64,000 nt of DNA from Desulfocurvibacter africanus subsp. africanus DSM 2603 (GCF_000422545.1 NZ_AULZ01000023.1:1-64000); one strand, 5' to 3'; numbered from the stretch's first letter, positions 9,047 through 17,867 are shown. The notes: generated by a model from the letters alone, not told the origin. Translations and numbers: made by a program.

Positions 9047-10210
9047 ATGTACGACCTCATCGTCATCGGAGCCGGGCCGGCCGGATCCATGGCCGCCCGT
9101 CAGGCCGCCCAGTCCGGCCTCAAGACGCTGCTCCTGGACAAGGACCTGTTTCCCCGCGCCAAGCCGTGCGGCGGAGGGCTTACCCTACGCGCCCTCGATG
9201 CCCTTGCCTCGGTGGGGCTCCGGCTTCCCGAGTCCGTGATCGAGCGTCCGCTCATGGGTGCGCGCATCACTATCGCGGGCCGCAGCGTAGAGGTGCGCAA
9301 GCCCTGGCCCGTGGCCGTGACGGTGCTGCGCGAGCGTTTCGACAGCCTGCTGCTGCATGCGGCGGCGGCCGCCGGCGCACGCGTGGAGCTGGGCCGGCGG
9401 GTGGAGGCCGTGACGCAGGACAGGAGCAGCGTCGCCATCAGCGCTGGCCGCGAGACGTGGTCGGGCCGCCTGGCCGTCATCGCCGAGGGCGCGTCCGGCA
9501 GGCTCAAGCGAGTGGTGCGGCCGATTAACGGCGAGCGTTTCTGGATCTGCGTGAGCACGGATTCGACTCTGAACGGCCAAGTGGACGACCACGGCCTCAT
9601 GCACATCGAAACCGGCCTGACCCGCACGGGCTACGCCTGGATATTCCCCCGCCGCGAAAGCGCCAGCGTGGGTCTGAGCGCCATGCCCGGACATTGCCAT
9701 GGTCCCCGGCGGATTCTGGGCGGCTATCTCGGCGGACACGGATTCGACGCGGACCTGCCCCTGCGCGGGCACATAGTTCCCCTGGGCGGCCTCAAGCGGC
9801 GTCTGGCTTCGGGTCGAGTGCTGCTGGCCGGCGACGCGGGCGGCTTCGCCGACGCCTTCACCTGCGAAGGCATAGCCTACGCCCTGCTCTCGGGCGCGGC
9901 AGCGGGACATGCCGCGGCCCTGGCCCTGGCACATGGAGATCTGGATAAAGAAAAGGACGGGGCGGGTGGGCTGGAACGCATCTACACTGACCTGTGTCGG
10001 CCGCTGCTGCGCCAACTGCGCCATTCGCTTCTGGCTCTGCGTATCCACGACCTGCTGCCCGCCAGCTTGTATCAGGCCATTCTGCTGGATCCGGGTTGCC
10101 TGTCGGCCTTTTTGGACGTGGCCGCGGCCAAGCGCGGCTACCCGAGCTTCCTGGCCTACATCGCCCGGCGTCTGCCCGGCTTGACCCTCAAGGCCCTGCC
10201 CGACGCGTAG
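9047..10210 (+). CDS. geranylgeranyl-reductase-family FAD-dependent oxidoreductase
   Basis: This 387-residue flavoprotein has an N-terminal dinucleotide fold (VIGAGPAGSMAARQAA), the substrate-side motif KPCGGGLT near residue 45, and the second FAD motif LLAGDAGGFADAFTCEGI at about 260. These mark the geranylgeranyl reductase/BchP-like group, whose non-photosynthetic members saturate isoprenoid chains of lipids or quinones. The actual substrate is unknown. The frame is open further upstream, but the ATG at 9047 places the Rossmann strand at the N-terminus as usual. Its Shine-Dalgarno is weak. No partner genes are adjacent. Confidence 0.85.
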   Translation: MYDLIVIGAGPAGSMAARQAAQSGLKTLLLDKDLFPRAKPCGGGLTLRALDALASVGLRLPESVIERPLMGARITIAGRSVEVRKPWPVAVTVLRERFDSLLLHAAAAAGARVELGRRVEAVTQDRSSVAISAGRETWSGRLAVIAEGASGRLKRVVRPINGERFWICVSTDSTLNGQVDDHGLMHIETGLTRTGYAWIFPRRESASVGLSAMPGHCHGPRRILGGYLGGHGFDADLPLRGHIVPLGGLKRRLASGRVLLAGDAGGFADAFTCEGIAYALLSGAAAGHAAALALAHGDLDKEKDGAGGLERIYTDLCRPLLRQLRHSLLALRIHDLLPASLYQAILLDPGCLSAFLDVAAAKRGYPSFLAYIARRLPGLTLKALPDA

Positions 10211-10359
10211 CCGTTCAGGAAACCGAAGGCTGCCAGCCTGCCATCGTCCTGCGCGAGTGCCTGGCTTGCCCCAACCTCGTTCCAGCCCTATATGAATGTT
10301 CCATTGGCCTGTCGGAGAATCGTTTCCAAAACAGCCAAGGACCAAAGGAGGCCCGGCCC

Positions 10360-10665
10360 ATGCTGAAACGAATGAAGCGCACCGTGCGCGAGGTCATCCA
10401 CGACCGGCCCGGAGCGCGTTTTCGCAACTACCACCGCCGGAGCAGGGACAGCCAGATGCACCCCGCCCGGCGCACCATGTACTACGTCCTTGCCGCCGTG
10501 CTACTAGTCGTGGGTGCGGTGTTGTCCGTGCTGCCCGGCCCGGCCTTTGTCTTCTTTCTGCTTGCCTTTGCCATCCTCGCCGCCCGTTCGCGCCGCGTAG
10601 CCTGCCTGCTCGACCGCGCGGAGATCCAGGGCTGGCGCATCGTGAACAAGTTCCGCGCCAGATAA
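10360..10665 (+). CDS. PGPGW-like small membrane protein
   Basis: This 101-residue protein has a basic N-terminus and two closely spaced membrane segments around a VLPGPAFVFFLLAFAIL core. That core resembles the PGPGW family of small bacterial membrane proteins (function unknown). AAAGGAG lies 9 nt before the ATG. It is a single gene between the flavoprotein and a hairpin repeat. Confidence 0.75.
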   Translation: MLKRMKRTVREVIHDRPGARFRNYHRRSRDSQMHPARRTMYYVLAAVLLVVGAVLSVLPGPAFVFFLLAFAILAARSRRVACLLDRAEIQGWRIVNKFRAR

Positions 10666-10682
10666 GGCGAACCGCATAAGAA

Positions 10683-10706
10683 CTGGGAAGGGCTTTGCCC
10701 TCCCAG
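10683..10706 (+). repeat. intergenic hairpin repeat (family A) after the PGPGW gene
   Basis: CTGGGAAGGGC, loop TTT, GCCCTCCCAG: a 10-bp stem with one bulged A, 17 bp past the stop. It is the reverse-orientation version of the GGGCAAAGCCC hairpin family and is a probable terminator. Confidence 0.65.
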
Positions 10707-10764
10707 ACCCTGATTTATTTCCCCGCCGCTGGACGCACCCGCTACGTTCCACTATAACTGGCCG

Positions 10765-11634
10765 ATGCTGGGAATACCCGAAAGAGCCTTGCGCAACGGC
10801 ATGGTCCTCCCGCCGGTCACGGAACGTCCCAGGACCCAGGGACGTTCCGGGCCGGACCGCTGGACCATGCTGACCTTGTACGGCTGGTGGAGCCTCGTCT
10901 TTTACCGAGTTTTCGCCGACCTGGCTTCCGAGGTGCGGCGCTACTACATCAGCTATCTGTGGTGGGTTTTCGAGCCTGTGCTGAACATGGCCGTGCTCTA
11001 TCTGGTCTTCGGCATCTTCATGAACCGCGATACGCCGAATTTCGTGCAGTTCCTGCTCGTCGGGGTGAGCGTGTGGAAGTGGTTCGGGAGCACCGTGGCC
11101 AATGGAAGCAACTCCATCATCAACAGCAAGGGCATCGTGCTCCAAGCCTACCTGCCCAAGAGTTTCTTTCCCATGGTCGTGGCCCTGACCGACTACTTCA
11201 AGTTCCTCATCGTGCTCGGCCTGCTGCTCCTGTTCCTGTGGGCCACGGGCTTCCCTCCCACAAGAGCCTACCTGGCCCTGCCGGCGCTCATGGCCGCCCA
11301 ATTCCTGGTTTGCTACGGCCTAGCCGCGGTGCTGGCTGCGGTGGTTCCCTTTGTCCCGGACATGCGTTTCCTCGTCGCCACGGCGCTGCAGGTGGGCTTC
11401 TTCGTCTCGGGCATCTTCTTCGACATCCGCACGGTGCTCCTGCCCAAGCACATGCTGGTCTTTCATCTGAACCCCATGGCCACGCTCATCGCCGGTTACC
11501 GTAGCGTGCTCATTGAAGGCGCCTGGCCAGACGCGCAGGCCCTGGCCTTCGCTGCGGCCGTCGGTCTGGTCTTGTGCCTCGTCGCCGCGCTCTTGCTTGC
11601 GCGCCTGGACCGAGTTTATCCCCGCATTCTGTAG
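10765..11634 (+). CDS. ABC-2 type permease (polysaccharide/O-antigen exporter, Wzm-like)
   Basis: A membrane protein of up to 289 residues with about six predicted membrane segments. The amphipathic N-terminal part (SEVRRYYISYLWWVFEP) is typical of Wzm/KpsM permeases. These export capsule, O-antigen or teichoic-type polymers together with an ATPase. No ATPase or glycan genes adjoin, so the partner must be elsewhere. The start is uncertain. The first 34 residues look unstructured and their DNA includes a perfect inverted repeat (10821-10848), so the ATG at 10867 may be the true start. Confidence 0.82.
   Translation: MLGIPERALRNGMVLPPVTERPRTQGRSGPDRWTMLTLYGWWSLVFYRVFADLASEVRRYYISYLWWVFEPVLNMAVLYLVFGIFMNRDTPNFVQFLLVGVSVWKWFGSTVANGSNSIINSKGIVLQAYLPKSFFPMVVALTDYFKFLIVLGLLLLFLWATGFPPTRAYLALPALMAAQFLVCYGLAAVLAAVVPFVPDMRFLVATALQVGFFVSGIFFDIRTVLLPKHMLVFHLNPMATLIAGYRSVLIEGAWPDAQALAFAAAVGLVLCLVAALLLARLDRVYPRIL
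10821..10848. promoter_or_regulatory. perfect 10-bp inverted repeat at the 5' end of the permease gene
   Basis: GGAACGTCCC and GGGACGTTCC are separated by 8 bp. It lies inside the longest open frame of the permease but 19 bp upstream of a second possible start (10867). It could be an operator or RNA hairpin if the shorter start is used. Confidence 0.4.
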
Positions 11635-12065
11635 TGCTTAGGCATCCAAGACCAGGATGATATTAGGGGCCACGGCTTCCTGGAAACGCGAATAATTGCA
11701 GTATTGCGCAAAAGGGTTTGCAGCATCCGAGGAGGAGCTCCGGGAGCGCGGCAAGACCATGCGATTTTGCCTACTCCCGCTCCATGCACTAGATCCGTTT
11801 GGATTTGACCTGGGCGAGGGCGCCGCCTCTCTTAGACTCTCTCCCGCCAAAGAAATGATTTCCCTGCACCCTCATTTTATTTGCAAGGTGCTTTAACCGT
11901 TGGTTTGGCCGAAGCCAAAAGCGTTCGCATACGAAAGAGGCGGTATCATTACGAGATGGGGAAGAGGCCGTGGAGATACATCCTGAAGGCGGCAAACCCC
12001 GTCGAGGCATAGCTTGACGGGGTTTGCCGGGGGCTGTCGCCCCCGTGGCTGTTAGAGGATGCTGG
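11635..12065. other. intergenic region between convergent permease and exported-protein genes
   Basis: About 430 bp. Apart from two hairpins at the right end (11991-12044), I see no gene. Short open frames on both strands lack ribosome-binding sites and recognisable content. Confidence 0.4.
11991..12044 (-). terminator. tandem hairpins after the exported-protein gene
   Basis: GGCAAACCCCGTC/GACGGGGTTTGCC forms a 13-bp stem with a 12-nt loop (11991-12028). It is directly followed by GGGGGC-TGTC-GCCCCC (12029-12044). Both lie just past the stop of the minus-strand gene at 12066 and also face the end of the permease gene, so they may serve both. Confidence 0.65.
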
Positions 12066-12890
12066 CTACTGCAGAAGGAGCATGTTCGGCACGGAAATGG
12101 GGCAAGGCCTGTGCTCGCCGCTGGCGACGGAGACCTGCTGCAGAATCACGTCGCTGGCGGTGCTGATGGTGAAGCCGATGGTCAGGTTGTTGGTGGGGAT
12201 GTTCAACCCCTGCAGGCTCGTGGTGTTGAAGTCGAAGGTTACGGGCAGAGGCTCCATGTTGTAGCCTTCGGGGAAGGTCGGCCAGCCGCTGAACTGCACG
12301 GAGCCCACCTGCGCGCCCATGTAGCCGGAGCCCATGTCGGCCCATATGGGATGGTCGTAGCGCGGGCGGAAGTTAGCGGGCTTGATGGTCTCATGATACG
12401 GGTATGCGCCCGTGAACGGAGCCTGCAGCGGAGCCGTGAACCTGTGCAGCGGGTACAGCCCCGCGTCGCGGTTGAGACCGAACTGGGTATTGCTGACATA
12501 CGTGTCGATGGGCGTCCAATCCGTCTTGTCCGGATTCATGACCACCACGTATTCCCACACGCCGTCGGAGTTCGTGTCCAGGAACAGGTCGCCGGGATAC
12601 AGAACGAACCACACGTTGCGCCACAGCTCCTCGGTCCAGTCGGCTTCCCGCGTGATCACGATGTTGAATTGCACTGAATCGAGCCCGTCGGTGGCGCTGG
12701 CCACGCCGCCGGTTATGTCGGGCGTGCCGTAGTGGTCCTGGGTGTTGTGGTCGGTCGGTTCGGGATACGCGTCCTCGGCCTCCGGAGAACCTGGCCAGTA
12801 AATGGTCCCATCACCGAATGTCGACTCCGCCGCATAGGCTGGAGCTGCAAGGAAAGCGCCCATGATCAGGGCCAAGATGAAACGTGCCAT
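12066..12890 (-). CDS. exported protein of unknown function, 274 residues
   Basis: A signal peptide (about 1-20, ending AYAA) is followed by a mature region rich in Asp, Thr, Pro and aromatic residues with predicted beta structure and several NxD/DxNSDG patches (DTNSDGVWEY). These patches could bind calcium. I do not recognise a family and saw no sorting signal at the C-terminus. It is a single gene with a good Shine-Dalgarno (GGGGAGG) and its own terminator, so it is likely expressed. Probably periplasmic or secreted. Confidence 0.7.
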   Translation of the reverse strand: MARFILALIMGAFLAAPAYAAESTFGDGTIYWPGSPEAEDAYPEPTDHNTQDHYGTPDITGGVASATDGLDSVQFNIVITREADWTEELWRNVWFVLYPGDLFLDTNSDGVWEYVVVMNPDKTDWTPIDTYVSNTQFGLNRDAGLYPLHRFTAPLQAPFTGAYPYHETIKPANFRPRYDHPIWADMGSGYMGAQVGSVQFSGWPTFPEGYNMEPLPVTFDFNTTSLQGLNIPTNNLTIGFTISTASDVILQQVSVASGEHRPCPISVPNMLLLQ

Positions 12891-13099
12891 GTTTTTCCTC
12901 CCCTAACCCTTGTGCATACGCATGGGCGCAGCCATGCGCACTGCTTTGTCGGTTTCGGGCGGAACCCAAGCGTACCCTCCTGCGCCAAACCGCTTGTGTA
13001 CGGCTCCACCCGTATGCTTGTTGTATGTAAGCTCAGGGGTCGGAGCCATGATTATAAGCCGAAACCTCTTTCAAGGTCCTGCTGATCCCGAGACGACAA

Positions 13100-13134
13100 A
13101 AAAGAGTGAGCCCGGCCAAGGTGGCCGGGCTCAC
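13100..13134 (-). terminator. intrinsic terminator of the nifENB operon
   Basis: On the minus strand a 13-bp stem GTGAGCCCGGCCA/TGGCCGGGCTCAC with a 3-nt loop is followed by TCTTTTTT. It is a textbook Rho-independent terminator about 120 bp past nifB. Confidence 0.85.
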
Positions 13135-13181
13135 GGGGCTGGATTATACTTGGGGGCACTTTGCAAACGAGTTGCGCGGGT

Positions 13182-13237
13182 CCAGGGGGTCGTTACCCCC
13201 TGGTGGGTGGGGTATGGGGAGGGCAAAGCCCTTCCCA
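13182..13237. repeat. double-hairpin intergenic repeat (family A, full copy)
   Basis: Hairpin 1 is CCAGGGGGT-CGTT-ACCCCCTGG (13182-13203). Hairpin 2 is TGGGGAGGGC-AAA-GCCCTTCCCA (13215-13237). A full copy has the layout GGGTCC-hairpin1-GGTGGG-hairpin2. Similar pairs occur at 60291-60349 and 60430-60488. Confidence 0.75.
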
Positions 13238-13255
13238 GTTCATGCTCCGTATGCT

Positions 13256-14593
13256 TTAACCGCAGCCCTCTCCGCCTCCGGAGCAGCCAGCGGCGCAGGT
13301 CTTGCGTTTCTTGGGCCGCAGGGCCTGCAGGGCGCGTGGATCGACCGAGTTGTACACGGCGTCCAGGGCCTCCTCGATGAAGCCTTCGGTTTCCACGGGC
13401 AACAGGCCCTGCTCTTCCATGATGGCGCGCGGGGTTTCGCCCAGCCGAGCCACGAGTACGGCGCGGCAGTCGCTCAGGGAATCGGCCAGGGCGTACCAGC
13501 GCTTGGGTCCCGCGCCGATGTCCGGGGCAGGGCGCTCCTCGATCATCTCGTAGCCGTTGTCCGTGCGCGTCCAGATCTGGAATTTCTCGGACTCGCCCAG
13601 GTGCTTGTTGACCAGCAGGCCTTCCAGCGAGGCCACGGCCACGTGCGGACGGTCAAAAGCATGTGCGCGCGCGGCGGATACGGCCGAGGCCACGGGCAAG
13701 GCTTTCAGGCCGCCGCAGGCGCTGTCCTCGGTGCGGCCGCACTCGGACAGGCAACCGGCGAACTCGCCCGAGCGGTCGTTGCCCAGCAGGCCCACGGCGT
13801 CGGCCCGGCAGCGGCGACAGTGGCGCATCTGCGGCAGGTGTTGCTCGGCGGCCTTGCGGAGTTTTTCGACAAAAGCCTTATCCGGCTCGCGGATGCCTTC
13901 GAAAGGCGTATCGGCCGTGGGATGCAGGGGCATGACGTTGAGCATGTCCACGCTCATGCTGGCCATGGCCTTGGCCAGCTCCTCGATATGCCCGTCGTTG
14001 TAACCGGGCGTGAGGATGGTGTTGACCTTGACCGTGATGCCGCGCTCCTTGAGGCCCCGGATGGATTCCAGCTGGCGCATGAGCAGCAGCTCGGCGGCCT
14101 CGCGGCCGTGCAGCGTGCGCTCGCCGTCGCGCACCCAGGAGTAGAAGCGCTTGCCCACGGCCGGGTCCACGGCGTTGACCGTCACGGTCATGTGCGTGAT
14201 GCCGGCGTCCTTGACCCGGTCCAGGTATGGCGGCAGGCCCAGGCCGTTGGTGGACACGCAGAAGAGCATCTCGGGATGGCGCTCGCGGATGAGCCGGATA
14301 GTCGCCAATGTCGCCTCGGCATTGGCGAAGGGGTCACCGGGACCGGCGATGCCCACCACGGTGATGCGCGGCTCCTTTTCCAGCACGCGGTCCAGGTAGG
14401 CCGCGGCCTGCGGCGGCGTGAGCACGCCCGAGGTCACGCCCGGCCGCGATTCGTTCACGCAGTCGTACTTGCGGTTGCAGTAGCGGCACTGGATGTTGCA
14501 CGCGGGCGCCACGGGCAGGTGGATGCGGCCGCACTGGCCGGATACGCTCTTATTGAAGCACGGGTGGCGCGAGATATCGGGCGTCATGGTCAT
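13256..14593 (-). CDS. nifB: nitrogenase cofactor biosynthesis protein NifB
   Basis: This 445-residue radical-SAM enzyme makes NifB-co, the Fe-S-C core of the nitrogenase FeMo-cofactor. The radical-SAM cluster motif is CNIQCRYC near residues 33-40 (CxxxCxxC), followed by the GPGDPFAN motif. Extra cysteines for accessory clusters occur (MRHCRRCRADAVG). The C-terminal third (about 310-420) is a NifX/NafY-like cofactor-binding domain, as in two-domain NifB. The tail ends in a Cys/Gly-rich stretch (CAAGCSGGGEGCG). It is the last gene of nifE-nifN-nifB and has a good Shine-Dalgarno (AGAGGAG). Confidence 0.96.
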   Translation of the reverse strand: MTMTPDISRHPCFNKSVSGQCGRIHLPVAPACNIQCRYCNRKYDCVNESRPGVTSGVLTPPQAAAYLDRVLEKEPRITVVGIAGPGDPFANAEATLATIRLIRERHPEMLFCVSTNGLGLPPYLDRVKDAGITHMTVTVNAVDPAVGKRFYSWVRDGERTLHGREAAELLLMRQLESIRGLKERGITVKVNTILTPGYNDGHIEELAKAMASMSVDMLNVMPLHPTADTPFEGIREPDKAFVEKLRKAAEQHLPQMRHCRRCRADAVGLLGNDRSGEFAGCLSECGRTEDSACGGLKALPVASAVSAARAHAFDRPHVAVASLEGLLVNKHLGESEKFQIWTRTDNGYEMIEERPAPDIGAGPKRWYALADSLSDCRAVLVARLGETPRAIMEEQGLLPVETEGFIEEALDAVYNSVDPRALQALRPKKRKTCAAGCSGGGEGCG

Positions 14594-14605
14594 GGCGAGT
14601 CTCCT

Positions 14606-15970
14606 CTAGATATACATGAAGCCCACAGGAGATTCCTCCTGGCGCTTCTCCAACACGGCGTTGACGATGCGGTCGAACAGCTCCTGGGTTCCGGCGTAGC
14701 CGATGTGGCGTACGCGCTGCGCGCCGAAGCGGTCGTGGATGGGGAAGCCCACGCGCACCAGCGGGATGTTCAGCTCGCGGGCAAGCACGCGGTAGCCCTT
14801 GGAGTTTCCGACCACGATATCAGGCGCGAGTGTTTTGGCCTGGTCGACGATATCGTAGAAGTCCACGCCCTTGAGCGCCAAGGGCATGGGCACGAGCCCT
14901 TCGGTCACGGCCGCGACCTCTTCTTCGAAGCGCGCGGGCTCGCCGCCCGTGGCCACGAGCACGGGATGGATGCCGACCTCGGCCAACAGGGCCGTCAGGC
15001 CCACGGCCAGGTCCTCCTCGCCGTAGACCACGGCCTTTAGGCCCGAGATGTACTTGTGCGCATCGACCATGGCGTCCACCAGGCGACCGCGCTCCTTGAC
15101 CAGGGCCTCGGGCGCTGGGCGGCCGGAGATGTGCTCCAGGGTCTGCACAAACTCGTCGCTGGCGCGCAGGCCCATGGGCAGGCCCATGCGCTGCAACGGC
15201 ACGGCGTGCGTGTCGCGCAGCACGCTGCCGGCCAGGAGCGAATCCTTCTGGCAACGCGAGAATTCGATACAGGCGCGCGAGCCGCCCAAGGCCTTGATGG
15301 CAGCCACGGGCGTGCCGCCGGGGGGCAGCTTCTCGTAATCGGCCGCGGCCGTGCCATCGAGAGACTCGGAGTAGTCGGGCAAAAGCGTTATGGGCAGGCC
15401 GAAGTCCGCGAACAGGGCCTTGAGCCCGCGCAGGTCCTCGGCCGAGACGAAGCCGGGCAGGCAGGCCACGGGACCGTGCTTGGGGCCGAAATCAGACTCG
15501 GTGAGCTGCTCGACCACCGCGCGCACGGCGGCGTGGAAGCCTTCCATGTGCGTGCCCTCGTAGGAGGGCGTGGACACGTGCACCAGCTCGGGCAGCTTCA
15601 GCTCCTGGCCGAACTCGGCGCGGAACTCGCGCAGGATCTGGCCTACGTCGTCGCCGATGGTTTCGGTCAGGCAGGTCGTGGCCACGCCGATGACCTGCGC
15701 GCCGTACTTCTGCATGACGTTGAGCAACCCCTTCTTGAGGTTCGGGCCGCCGCCGTAGACCGCATGCTTCTCGCCGAGAGCCGAGGACGCGATGTCCACG
15801 GGCTCGCGGAAATGGCTGATGACGTAGCGCCGCATGTACGTGGCGCAGCCCTGGGAGCCGTGCAGGAAGGGCACGCAGCCCTCGATGCCCCGGAAGGCTA
15901 CTGCCGCGCCAAGGGGCTTGCACAGCTTGCAGGCGTTGGTGGTGGAGACGTAGGGCTTGCCGTCCTTCAT
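14606..15970 (-). CDS. nifN: nitrogenase cofactor scaffold protein NifN
   Basis: This 454-residue protein pairs with NifE in the NifEN scaffold, where NifB-co matures to FeMo-cofactor. It has the nitrogenase component-1 fold. Its N-terminus, TTNACKLCKPLGAAVAFRGI, resembles NifN, and cluster-ligand regions GCVPFLHGSQGCATY and TTCLTETIGDD are present. It starts 3 bp after the nifE stop, with its ribosome-binding site (GGAGG) inside the end of nifE, so translation is probably coupled. Typical length for NifN. Confidence 0.95.
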   Translation of the reverse strand: MKDGKPYVSTTNACKLCKPLGAAVAFRGIEGCVPFLHGSQGCATYMRRYVISHFREPVDIASSALGEKHAVYGGGPNLKKGLLNVMQKYGAQVIGVATTCLTETIGDDVGQILREFRAEFGQELKLPELVHVSTPSYEGTHMEGFHAAVRAVVEQLTESDFGPKHGPVACLPGFVSAEDLRGLKALFADFGLPITLLPDYSESLDGTAAADYEKLPPGGTPVAAIKALGGSRACIEFSRCQKDSLLAGSVLRDTHAVPLQRMGLPMGLRASDEFVQTLEHISGRPAPEALVKERGRLVDAMVDAHKYISGLKAVVYGEEDLAVGLTALLAEVGIHPVLVATGGEPARFEEEVAAVTEGLVPMPLALKGVDFYDIVDQAKTLAPDIVVGNSKGYRVLARELNIPLVRVGFPIHDRFGAQRVRHIGYAGTQELFDRIVNAVLEKRQEESPVGFMYI

Positions 15971-15973
15971 GGC

Positions 15974-17380
15974 CTAGGCCTCCTCGTTGGTTGCGGTAAA
16001 TGTTTCGCTGGCTGGGGCCTTGCCAATGGGCACGCCGGAGCGGCGGGGCGTGAAGCGCCAGACTGGGCAGGTTACGGTGCGGTGGACCTCCAGGGCGAAG
16101 TTGTACATGCCCTCGAAGCCCTCCAGGGCCAGCTTGCGTTCGTGGTTGTGGTCGCAGAAGCCCACGCCGAGCTTGTAGGCGATGGGCCGTTCCTTGACCC
16201 CGCCCACCAGGATGTCCACGTCCTTGTCCTTGACGATGCGGGACAGTTCCAGCGGGTTGGCGTCGTCGATAATGATCGTGCCCTCGTCGGTGATCTCGGC
16301 CAGCTCTTTGTAATCTTCCTGGGTGCCGGTCTGGGAGCCGACCATGACGGTCTTCATGCCCAGGTGGCGAAAGGCCTTGACCAGGGAGAAGGCCTTGAAC
16401 GCGCCGCCCACGTAGATGGCGGCCTTCTTGCCTTCCAGGTCCTTGCGCAGGGCCTTGAGCCTGGGCATGAGCCCGGACAGCTCGTTGCGCACCAGCTCCT
16501 GGGTGCGGCGCAGGATGTCGGGGTCGTGGGGCAGGAAGACCTTGGCGATGTCGTACAGGGCCTGGGCCATGTCCTCGATGCCGAAGTAGGACACGCGCAT
16601 GAAGGGCACGCCGTACTTGTCCTGCATGATCTTGGCGAGGTCCATGGTCGAGCCCGAGCACTGCACCACGTTGAGCCCCGCGCCGTGGCAGCGGCGGATG
16701 TCGTCTACCCGGCCGTCGCCCGTGATGTTGGCCACGACCTGGATGCCCATCTTCTTGAAGTATTCGCGCACGAGCCAAATTTCGCCGGCCAGGTTGAAGT
16801 CGCCCAGGATGTTCACGGACATGGGCGATATGCCCGTGGTGTCGCCCGTGCCCACCAGCCTGGCCATGGCCTGGCAGGCGGCCAGGTAGCCGGCGCGCTT
16901 GTTGCCCTTGAAGCCTTCGGACATGACCGGGATGACCGGGATGCCTTTCTCCGCTGTGACCTTGCGGCACACGGCCAGAATATCGTCGCCAATAAGGCCC
17001 ACGATGCAGGTCGAGTAGACGAAAGCGGCCTTGGGCTGGTGGCGGTCGAGGAGTTCGACCAGTGAGGCGTACAGCTTCTTCTCGCCTCCGAAGATGACGT
17101 CCCTTTCGCGCAAGTCGGTGCTGAAGGACAGGCGGTGCAGCTCCGGCCCCGAAGACAACGCGCCGCGGATGTCCCAGGTGTAGGCCGCGCAGCCGATTGG
17201 CCCGTGAACCAGGTGCAGGGCGTCGGCGATGGGGTAGAGCACCACGCGCGAGCCGCAGAACACGCAGGCCCGTTGGCTGACCGCCCCGGCGAGGCTGTCC
17301 TTGTTGCAGGCGATCTCGAAGGCCGTCTCGGCGTTCGTGACCTGTATCTGGTCCTGGCGTTCCTCGAAGATGGTTTCCAT
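15974..17380 (-). CDS. nifE: nitrogenase cofactor scaffold protein NifE
   Basis: This 468-residue NifD-like subunit of the NifEN scaffold has cysteines in RACVFCGSR and HGPIGCAAYTWD, plus YSTCIVGLIGDD for the P-cluster-like 4Fe-4S site. The cofactor-site region MRVSYFGIEDMAQAL also matches. AAGGAG precedes the ATG. It is the first gene of nifE-nifN-nifB. The nitrogenase genes nifH, nifD and nifK are not in the window, so they must lie elsewhere if the strain fixes nitrogen. Confidence 0.96.
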   Translation of the reverse strand: METIFEERQDQIQVTNAETAFEIACNKDSLAGAVSQRACVFCGSRVVLYPIADALHLVHGPIGCAAYTWDIRGALSSGPELHRLSFSTDLRERDVIFGGEKKLYASLVELLDRHQPKAAFVYSTCIVGLIGDDILAVCRKVTAEKGIPVIPVMSEGFKGNKRAGYLAACQAMARLVGTGDTTGISPMSVNILGDFNLAGEIWLVREYFKKMGIQVVANITGDGRVDDIRRCHGAGLNVVQCSGSTMDLAKIMQDKYGVPFMRVSYFGIEDMAQALYDIAKVFLPHDPDILRRTQELVRNELSGLMPRLKALRKDLEGKKAAIYVGGAFKAFSLVKAFRHLGMKTVMVGSQTGTQEDYKELAEITDEGTIIIDDANPLELSRIVKDKDVDILVGGVKERPIAYKLGVGFCDHNHERKLALEGFEGMYNFALEVHRTVTCPVWRFTPRRSGVPIGKAPASETFTATNEEA

Positions 17381-17867
17381 TTTCGGCTCCTTGGGCCGCT
17401 TTTCCGGGTCGACTCCCGCAGGCAGGCTCGCCTGCCGTCACGAACCCCCCGGCCCTTGCGACATCCTGTTAGTACAAGGAGCGTTCCATGCAGGTTTTTG
17501 CCTGTAATTAAAGGATATTTTTGATATGAAGGCCGTGGGCTAAATTGAAGCCCTACATTTGTGAAGGTGGAAGCCTTCAAAAACGTAGCAGATGCATTGC
17601 CTGGCGGTTTCCTATAAAGGCAGGACTTGGATTTTCGGTTGGGCAGGGTTCTTGCTGTCATTCCGGCGCGAGCCGCGACAGTCCGGGACCCCCCTGTCAA
17701 TCGACAATGGATCGCGGCTCCGCCATCCCGCTCCGCAGCGACGCATGGCGGCTCATGCCGACAAGCCGCCATGCGTCGGCTGCGTTTCGCCGTCCGCACT
17801 CAGGACGCCAGCCGGCCTTTGGGCAGAAGCCATGAGCTAGCCGCACCAGCGGAAGGAGATCAGGCAC
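17381..17867. other. divergent promoter region, nifE / molybdopterin oxidoreductase
   Basis: About 490 bp. A perfect inverted repeat GGCAGGC-TC-GCCTGCC (17421-17436) lies 41 bp upstream of nifE. A GG/GC pair resembling a sigma-54 promoter near 17491-17503 has 9 bp spacing instead of 10 and was not accepted. No NifA site of the form TGT-N10-ACA was found. No further gene seen. Confidence 0.4.

Larger units (their letters stand above)
12891..13255. other. intergenic region with nifB terminator and hairpin repeats
   Basis: This region holds the promoter of the exported-protein gene, a terminator (13100-13134) and a double-hairpin intergenic repeat (13182-13237). Nothing else was recognised. Confidence 0.5.

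Noticed and set aside
11696-11896. 66-codon open frame after the Wzm-like permease
   Set aside because: No ribosome-binding site, no recognisable sequence, atypical codon use.
13106-15040. 644-codon open frame on the plus strand opposite nifB and nifN
   Set aside because: It is antisense to two strongly conserved nif genes, its product is His/Ala/Gly/Arg-rich shadow sequence, and it has no family signature. High GC content makes such frames common.
15056-17065. 669-codon open frame on the plus strand opposite nifN/nifE
   Set aside because: Same reason: a GC-driven antisense frame with no recognisable domain.
17491-17503. sigma-54-like promoter upstream of nifE
   Set aside because: The GG and GC elements are 9 bp apart instead of 10 and the flanking bases fit poorly; no NifA site was found.
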